This document shows, in pieces, positions 62,878 through 64,000 of a stretch of 64,000 nucleotides of DNA. Position numbers and translations under genes: made by a program. Position 1 is the first letter of the stretch, and each line of letters opens with the position of its first letter. The notes beneath the pieces were generated by a model. That model was not told the DNA's origin, did not search any database, and saw only the letters and a program-made list of their open reading frames with translations. Source of the stretch: Aquabacterium commune (GTDB lineage: Bacteria; Pseudomonadota; Gammaproteobacteria; Burkholderiales; Burkholderiaceae_C); contig NZ_SNXW01000004.1 in the NCBI RefSeq assembly GCF_004362855.1, forward strand, positions 1 through 64,000. Direction: 5' to 3'.

Positions 62878-64000
62878 CCCGGGCTGTCCGCTCCGAAGCC
62901 CGAGGCCCCGGCGCCCGTGCCCGCGTGGCCTGAGCCGGCGCCCACGAAGCTGGGCACGATCACCTCGCAGCGGATGCCCTGAGGACCGTGCTGCAGCCAG
63001 CGCACCGAGCCGCCCAGCTGCTTGACCCGCTTGCGCACACCGCCCAGGCCCAGGCCATGCGCCCAGACCGACGGGTCGGTGCCCTGGCCATCGTCGCTCA
63101 CCGACAGGGTCAGGCAGTCATCGGCCAGGGTCAGGCTGACCTCGACCGTGCGCGCCCGGGCGTGGCTGATGGCGTTGCTCACCAGCTCGCGCAGGATGCG
63201 GGTCAGCGCCGACCACTGCACCATCGTCAGGTGGACGTCCACATCGGACTGCATGCGCCAGACCAGCTCGCAGCGCGCCACGCTCAGGCGGTGGTCGATG
63301 TCGCGCTTCCATTCGCCCGCGGCCTCGCTGAGCACGTGCGACTGCGCCGCCAGGCCGCGCGTCAGCGTCTTGAGGTCCTGGATGGTGTGGCGGATGTAGT
63401 CCTCCATCTCGGGCGATGGGGCCTGGTACATCAGCGTCAGCAGGCGCGCGCCGATGTCGTCGTGCAGGTCCTGGGCGATGCGCAGGCGTTCTTCGCTGCG
63501 GCCTTGCTCCACGGCCTCGTCGAAGGTCAGGGCGCGGTGCAGCTGCTCCATGATGCGGTGCGCCAGGCGGGCATCTTCGGCGGTGAACAGGTTCTGGCCC
63601 CGGCGTGCGTGCTTGAGCACCAGCGCGGTGTGGCCGTCTCGGCCGCCACGTGCGCGGCAGGGCACCGGCACCAGCAGGATGGCGCCATTGCCACGCAGGG
63701 TGGCCTCGGTGACCTGGCCGCAAGCCACGTGGATTTCCAGCGGGTCGAACAGGTCGCGCAGCAGGCGCACCAGGGCGTCGTGCATGGCGTCAGGCTGGCG
63801 CTCGACCTGCCGCGCGATGCGGAACATCTGCTGGAAGACCTGCTCCATCGTGACCTCGTCCGGGCGGGGCAGGCGGGTCAGCAACCAGCGGCGAAAGCTC
63901 AGGTACAGCCCCAGCGACAGGAACAGCGACAGCGTCATCGAGGTGAACTGCCCCAGCGAGAACAGCGCCACGAAAAGCAGGTCCAGCGAGGCCGCGATGG
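62862..64000 (-). CDS. Sensor histidine kinase, NarX/DesK-type (partial at 5' end)
   Basis: The frame stays open to the window edge, so the N-terminus, probably with more membrane helices, is missing; 379 codons are visible. A membrane helix (SMTLSLFLSLGLYLSF) is followed by a GAF-like part (about 60-160), the HisKA_3 motif EERLRIAQDLHDDIGARLL with the phosphoryl His, and an HATPase domain (LRELVSNAISHARA N-box, SDDGQGTD and GLGLGGVRKRVKQLGG G-boxes). The C-terminal tail is Gly/Ala-rich. Its response regulator is expected nearby but is not in the window. Confidence 0.88.
   Translation of the reverse strand, partial: IAASLDLLFVALFSLGQFTSMTLSLFLSLGLYLSFRRWLLTRLPRPDEVTMEQVFQQMFRIARQVERQPDAMHDALVRLLRDLFDPLEIHVACGQVTEATLRGNGAILLVPVPCRARGGRDGHTALVLKHARRGQNLFTAEDARLAHRIMEQLHRALTFDEAVEQGRSEERLRIAQDLHDDIGARLLTLMYQAPSPEMEDYIRHTIQDLKTLTRGLAAQSHVLSEAAGEWKRDIDHRLSVARCELVWRMQSDVDVHLTMVQWSALTRILRELVSNAISHARARTVEVSLTLADDCLTLSVSDDGQGTDPSVWAHGLGLGGVRKRVKQLGGSVRWLQHGPQGIRCEVIVPSFVGAGSGHAGTGAGASGFGADSPGQFSH

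Overview
The window reads as a chromosomal segment of a GC-rich, motile beta-proteobacterium of the Burkholderiales. The evidence is the flgBCDEFGHIJKL / flgA-flgM-flgN arrangement, the lolC-lolD-tatD-recJ neighbourhood, exosortase H with an IPTL-type sorting signal, and SrkA and MtfA homologues. Genus cannot be fixed from sequence alone. Genes from about 20.9 kb onward look like a normal, densely packed host chromosome. The first 20.7 kb look like an acquired genomic island.

Island (1-20736). The left edge is a partial IS5-family element. It is followed by a tandem pair of small membrane-anchored paralogues, the first of them inactivated, and by a McrBC modification-dependent restriction operon (minus strand). 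The mcrB start overlaps the stop of a short chimeric ORF that looks like the collapsed remains of a type I hsdM-hsdS pair. Next comes a seven-gene block of two convergent operons. On the plus strand lie a VWA protein, an SbcD-like phosphoesterase, an SbcC/YhaN-like ATPase and a STAND/AAA-like ATPase. On the minus strand lie a RecB-nuclease/DEDD/SF1 helicase giant, a WYL regulator and a NERD-nuclease/UvrD-like helicase. I know of no named defence system with this composition, and it is my main candidate for an undescribed system. The right edge is a 48-bp 3' fragment of an elongator tRNA-Met gene, the usual footprint of integration into a tRNA gene. A 15-bp dyad, GCTCA-N5-TGAGC, occurs four times in the island's intergenic spaces and is a plausible shared operator.

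Core part 1 (20.9-39.1 kb). A Tat-exported molybdenum hydroxylase (large subunit, 2Fe-2S subunit, XdhC-like maturation factor) is followed by a chemoreceptor, MtfA peptidase, a GAF-PAS-GGDEF-EAL protein, two glutathione transferases, exosortase H with its partner and a convergent S53 protease carrying the matching C-terminal signal, a periplasmic catalase-like peroxidase, SrkA kinase and an HDOD signalling protein.

Flagellar part (39.1-51.3 kb). The rod/hook/ring operon flgBCDEFGHIJKL runs on the minus strand, divergent from flgA, flgM and flgN. A near-consensus sigma-28 promoter precedes flgM. Between flgN and recJ is a non-coding array of about fourteen degenerate 21-bp repeats.

Core part 2 (51.7-64 kb). 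recJ and a phosphoglycerate-mutase-like gene (minus) are divergent from lolC, a DUF2189 protein, a DUF2788 protein, lolD and tatD (plus). Then come an overlapping minus-strand chain of a DNA glycosylase, a PAP2 phosphatase and DgkA, a spermidine-synthase-like methyltransferase-fold gene overlapping a GspE-type ATPase (plus), and a sensor histidine kinase cut by the window edge.
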